From NCBI GenBank assembly GCA_023159155.1, contig JAJNNX010000001.1:1240001-1304000 (forward strand): a DNA stretch of 64,000 nt, given 5' to 3'. The position numbers and the translations under genes were made by a program. Of the stretch, positions 61,670 to 64,000 are shown piece after piece (position 1 is the first letter of the stretch; the number at the start of each line of letters is the position of its first letter). The notes under the pieces are model-generated. The model saw only the letters and a list, made by a program, of their open reading frames with translations, ran no database searches and had not been told where the DNA came from. The stretch comes from Ustulina deusta (lineage: Eukaryota; Ascomycota; Sordariomycetes; Xylariales; Xylariaceae).

Positions 61670-64000
61670 TTACAGCCTCGGCCCCTGCCCTCTACATATT
61701 CGAGACGGCGGCATCTGCTCAAATTTCCAGTCATCCCTATCAAAATTACGCCTTGAGGGAAACTTGGCTTCAAAAGGTTCGTACATTTGTGGTATGAGCT
61801 CAGCTTGAGAGCTATAGGGTAATATTTTCCTCTGTCTTGGTTTTCTCGGCGAGCTGCCCGTTGAAGACCCACCGCTGTTGGCCCGCCTCTGGTCTCTAAG
61901 AATGTTCCGAAGCTCTTGGTCGTCATTCGTGATCTGAGCTTTAAGAAAGCTAAGGTCTTTCAGATCTTGAGTCATTGCCAGAGACTGCATAACAGGAACT
62001 CTTGGGGTGTAAGAAATGTCTTGTGGCCTAGGGGCGTATTTCGCAGGAACAATAGCGGGGTCGAGGAGCGCATCATCTCCTTTTTCCAGCAATTGTGTTA
62101 TATCTATACTCTCACCAGCTGCGATAGGAGTCGAGTGACTGGGTGTTACGCAGTCCATGTCTACTTCTTTACGGAGGACATGATCGATATCGACAGCGGA
62201 GAAGTAAGCGCATGCCTGAGGAAGATCGTCGATCCCGACCTGTTGAGCAAACATTGCTCGTGTCCAGAGGTTAGAGACTTGAAGTGCCATGGCAGCTCGG
62301 TATTTATCTTCGTTTTTGACGAGGTAGCGAATCTCATCGTGCACCGAGATGGCGAGGCGAGCGTCGATGTTGAAACGTCTGATGAGGTAGTCCATCGAGA
62401 CTATGAGAAGATGGAGGTAGTCAACACCGGACGATTGAATTGCCCAATTGATCCGAGAGGTGAGGTAAGCACCTTTGCTGATAAACCTGCCCATAAGCGC
62501 TTCGGTGATGCCAGCTCCAAGGACAGGAGTCCGTGGTCGATCCTGCTCTGCGAACTCCTCTAGTTTGTTGAAGACGAAGGATTCAGTGCCTCCCCTCCAA
62601 AAAGGCCGGTTATGGAGCGTTTTACGAACAGTCTTAGTCCCTTTCGTAGTGGCATAGAGCTTGCCAGCAACATTGGCCGTCTCCTGTTCTGACAAGCTAG
62701 GGTTGAACTGCCTCAGTAAAGTAGATGCAAATTTGAGTCCAGCACCATAGATTCGCCCGTAGTTGAATACCTTGGCATCATTTCGCGTGATGCCCAGGAT
62801 GGAAGCAGTGCGGGAGTGTAGATCGGTTCCTGCAGCTTTAGTTCCTTCGAGTGTCATGAAACCAATAGCATTGCCTCCATGAAGCTTGAAAGTAGCATCG
62901 CCAATAACACTGGCGATCCAGAGCTCTTCTGAATCAACATCAGCGCCCACGAATGAATATCCGGGCGGTGCCTTGACCATTGCTTTTAATTCTGAGCCAA
63001 CTCTGTTTTTCTTTGCGTTGCTCGCCGTCAACCAAGTATTCTCAACAGCCCTCCGTGTAATGGTCCCCATAGGAATGATTTGGGGTAGGATATATCCCTG
63101 TTCTGGAGACATAGTATTTGGTGCCTTGTCTGATTCATACACAACCATCTGCGACTTGATTCGGTCTCGAGCGCTAATCCAGTAAGAACATGATGCATTC
63201 ATGTCAAGCGCTTCTTTGGCATACGCATACTCGGAGGAGAGAGTTCCTTTATCGAAATACGCAAGGTAGCCTTTAGCTAATGGATTGGCGCATCTTGCAG
63301 TCGGCCCATCCTTGTGGGGCAGTTTGAAGTATAATCCTTCCATATCGTTTTGTAACGCCTCGATAGGTTCGTCAGAGAAGTCACACCGAACAAGCTGTGT
63401 GGCACTATATTTTGACCCGTCTGCAAGCGGCACCCTAAATGTCCAGCCGTACTTATCAGACCAATGTAACGGATAGCCATCCCAAGCAAGTCGAAGAAGA
63501 AGAGGCGCTATGCGTGTTCTGACTGTCAGGTTCATGGGTCCGTCGCTCTTTTGAAATAAACCCTTGTACCACTGGGGCATGCCCGGCTTCTTCTGTCGGG
63601 CAGCAGGCCTAGGCGGGTCGCCTTTCTTCTTTCCTTTGACCATCCTGATCTCTTGGCCGGACCAGTCTAGTTGCTTCAACCATGGATCCGTGCTCCATTT
63701 CTGCTCGTCGTTCTTGATCTTTAGTGCCTTGTCCGTTAGGCCTATCAACCGCTCCTGGATAGCATCGGATAGCTTGTGATATGTCGCTTCTGCGTTCGCG
63801 ATATACGCATCCCAGGATTTGTCGACGGGTAGGATAACGGAGGAAAGATGACGTAATGCAGCGAAGCTAACAGGGTGTGGGCAGACGTGTAAAAAATTGG
63901 GAAAAACAATCTTGTACACTCGATGTGTGATGGCTACATCCGCAGCGCAATAATCCAGCAGTTGATCGAGCTTATTCACAAGACTCTCACGATCCAACTC
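61670..64000 (-). CDS. mip1: mitochondrial DNA polymerase gamma catalytic subunit (C-terminal part; N terminus outside the window)
   Basis: 776 codons are open without an intron from the window edge to the stop at 61,670. Family A polymerase signatures in order are: exonuclease motif III (LLDYCAADVAITHRVY, about 63,960-63,910); polymerase motif A with the metal-binding Asp (VGADVDSEELWIAS, about 62,957-62,916); motif B (NDAKVFNYGRIYGAG, about 62,788-62,740); and motif C (SVHDEIRYLV, about 62,350-62,320). All catalytic residues are present. The conserved core ends near AYFSAVDIDHVLRKEV; about 150 further residues form a low-complexity, basic C-terminal extension (HSTPIAAGESIDI to the end) of the sort seen in fungal Mip1 but not in animals. 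It replicates and proofreads mtDNA in the mitochondrial matrix. The presequence and exonuclease motifs I and II lie beyond 64,000. Composition is normal, with no RIP signs. Confidence 0.95.
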   Translation of the reverse strand, partial: ELDRESLVNKLDQLLDYCAADVAITHRVYKIVFPNFLHVCPHPVSFAALRHLSSVILPVDKSWDAYIANAEATYHKLSDAIQERLIGLTDKALKIKNDEQKWSTDPWLKQLDWSGQEIRMVKGKKKGDPPRPAARQKKPGMPQWYKGLFQKSDGPMNLTVRTRIAPLLLRLAWDGYPLHWSDKYGWTFRVPLADGSKYSATQLVRCDFSDEPIEALQNDMEGLYFKLPHKDGPTARCANPLAKGYLAYFDKGTLSSEYAYAKEALDMNASCSYWISARDRIKSQMVVYESDKAPNTMSPEQGYILPQIIPMGTITRRAVENTWLTASNAKKNRVGSELKAMVKAPPGYSFVGADVDSEELWIASVIGDATFKLHGGNAIGFMTLEGTKAAGTDLHSRTASILGITRNDAKVFNYGRIYGAGLKFASTLLRQFNPSLSEQETANVAGKLYATTKGTKTVRKTLHNRPFWRGGTESFVFNKLEEFAEQDRPRTPVLGAGITEALMGRFISKGAYLTSRINWAIQSSGVDYLHLLIVSMDYLIRRFNIDARLAISVHDEIRYLVKNEDKYRAAMALQVSNLWTRAMFAQQVGIDDLPQACAYFSAVDIDHVLRKEVDMDCVTPSHSTPIAAGESIDITQLLEKGDDALLDPAIVPAKYAPRPQDISYTPRVPVMQSLAMTQDLKDLSFLKAQITNDDQELRNILRDQRRANSGGSSTGSSPRKPRQRKILPYSSQAELIPQMYEPFEAKFPSRRNFDRDDWKFEQMPPSRICRGQGPRL

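Noticed and set aside
61916..62563. Plus-strand ORF of 215 codons
   Set aside because: Entirely antisense to the conserved polymerase gamma coding sequence; a shadow frame.

Overview
The window looks like a filamentous ascomycete (Pezizomycotina) chromosome. The evidence is spliceosomal introns with GTRAGT donors and CTAAC branch points, a fungal-type mitochondrial DNA polymerase, and a long block that has been converted to near-pure A+T in the way repeat-induced point mutation (RIP) does it: C-to-T changes on both strands, mostly at CpA, leaving TpA-rich repeats full of stop codons.

Positions 1 to about 53,340 hold no host gene that I can see. They form a stack of nested LTR retrotransposons, which can be put in order because target-site duplications (TSDs), LTR pairs and broken reading frames survive. 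The oldest is a minus-strand Gypsy (Gypsy-2; pieces at 18,053-18,300, 40,874-42,917 and 52,109 to about 53,340). Three elements cut it. (i) Copia copy C (3' LTR at 17,757-18,052) is itself cut by Copia copies D (minus, 1-6,410) and B (plus, 7,477-15,127). (ii) Gypsy-1 (18,301-40,873, TSD ATAAT) is itself cut by a 380-bp TRIM-like element (21,169-21,548, TSD AAATT) and by the 12.7-kb Gypsy-3 (23,439-36,145). (iii) Copia copy A (42,918-52,108, TSD AATAA) is itself cut by a solo LTR (47,207-47,514, TSD GCAAT) and by a 1.6-kb non-autonomous element with one chimeric LTR (48,860-50,441, TSD AATAG). Copy B also carries a 267-bp solo LTR (12,545-12,811). Copia elements show integrase, RT and RNase H in that order; the three Gypsy elements show recognisable pol fragments. 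All coding is dead.

Short elements (TRIM, solo LTRs) keep normal base composition and long ones are ruined, as expected if RIP needs a minimum duplicated length.

From about 53,340 base composition becomes normal. First comes a broken cytochrome P450-like fragment (minus) and unassigned open stretches (53.7-54.7 kb), then about 2.5 kb with no gene I can support. Next is a multi-exon gene for a single-pass membrane protein with a long disordered cytoplasmic tail (last exons 57,305-60,014), a minisatellite-like repeat field (60.2-60.9 kb), and the 3' part of the mitochondrial DNA polymerase gamma gene on the minus strand, running off the right edge (61,670 to 64,000).
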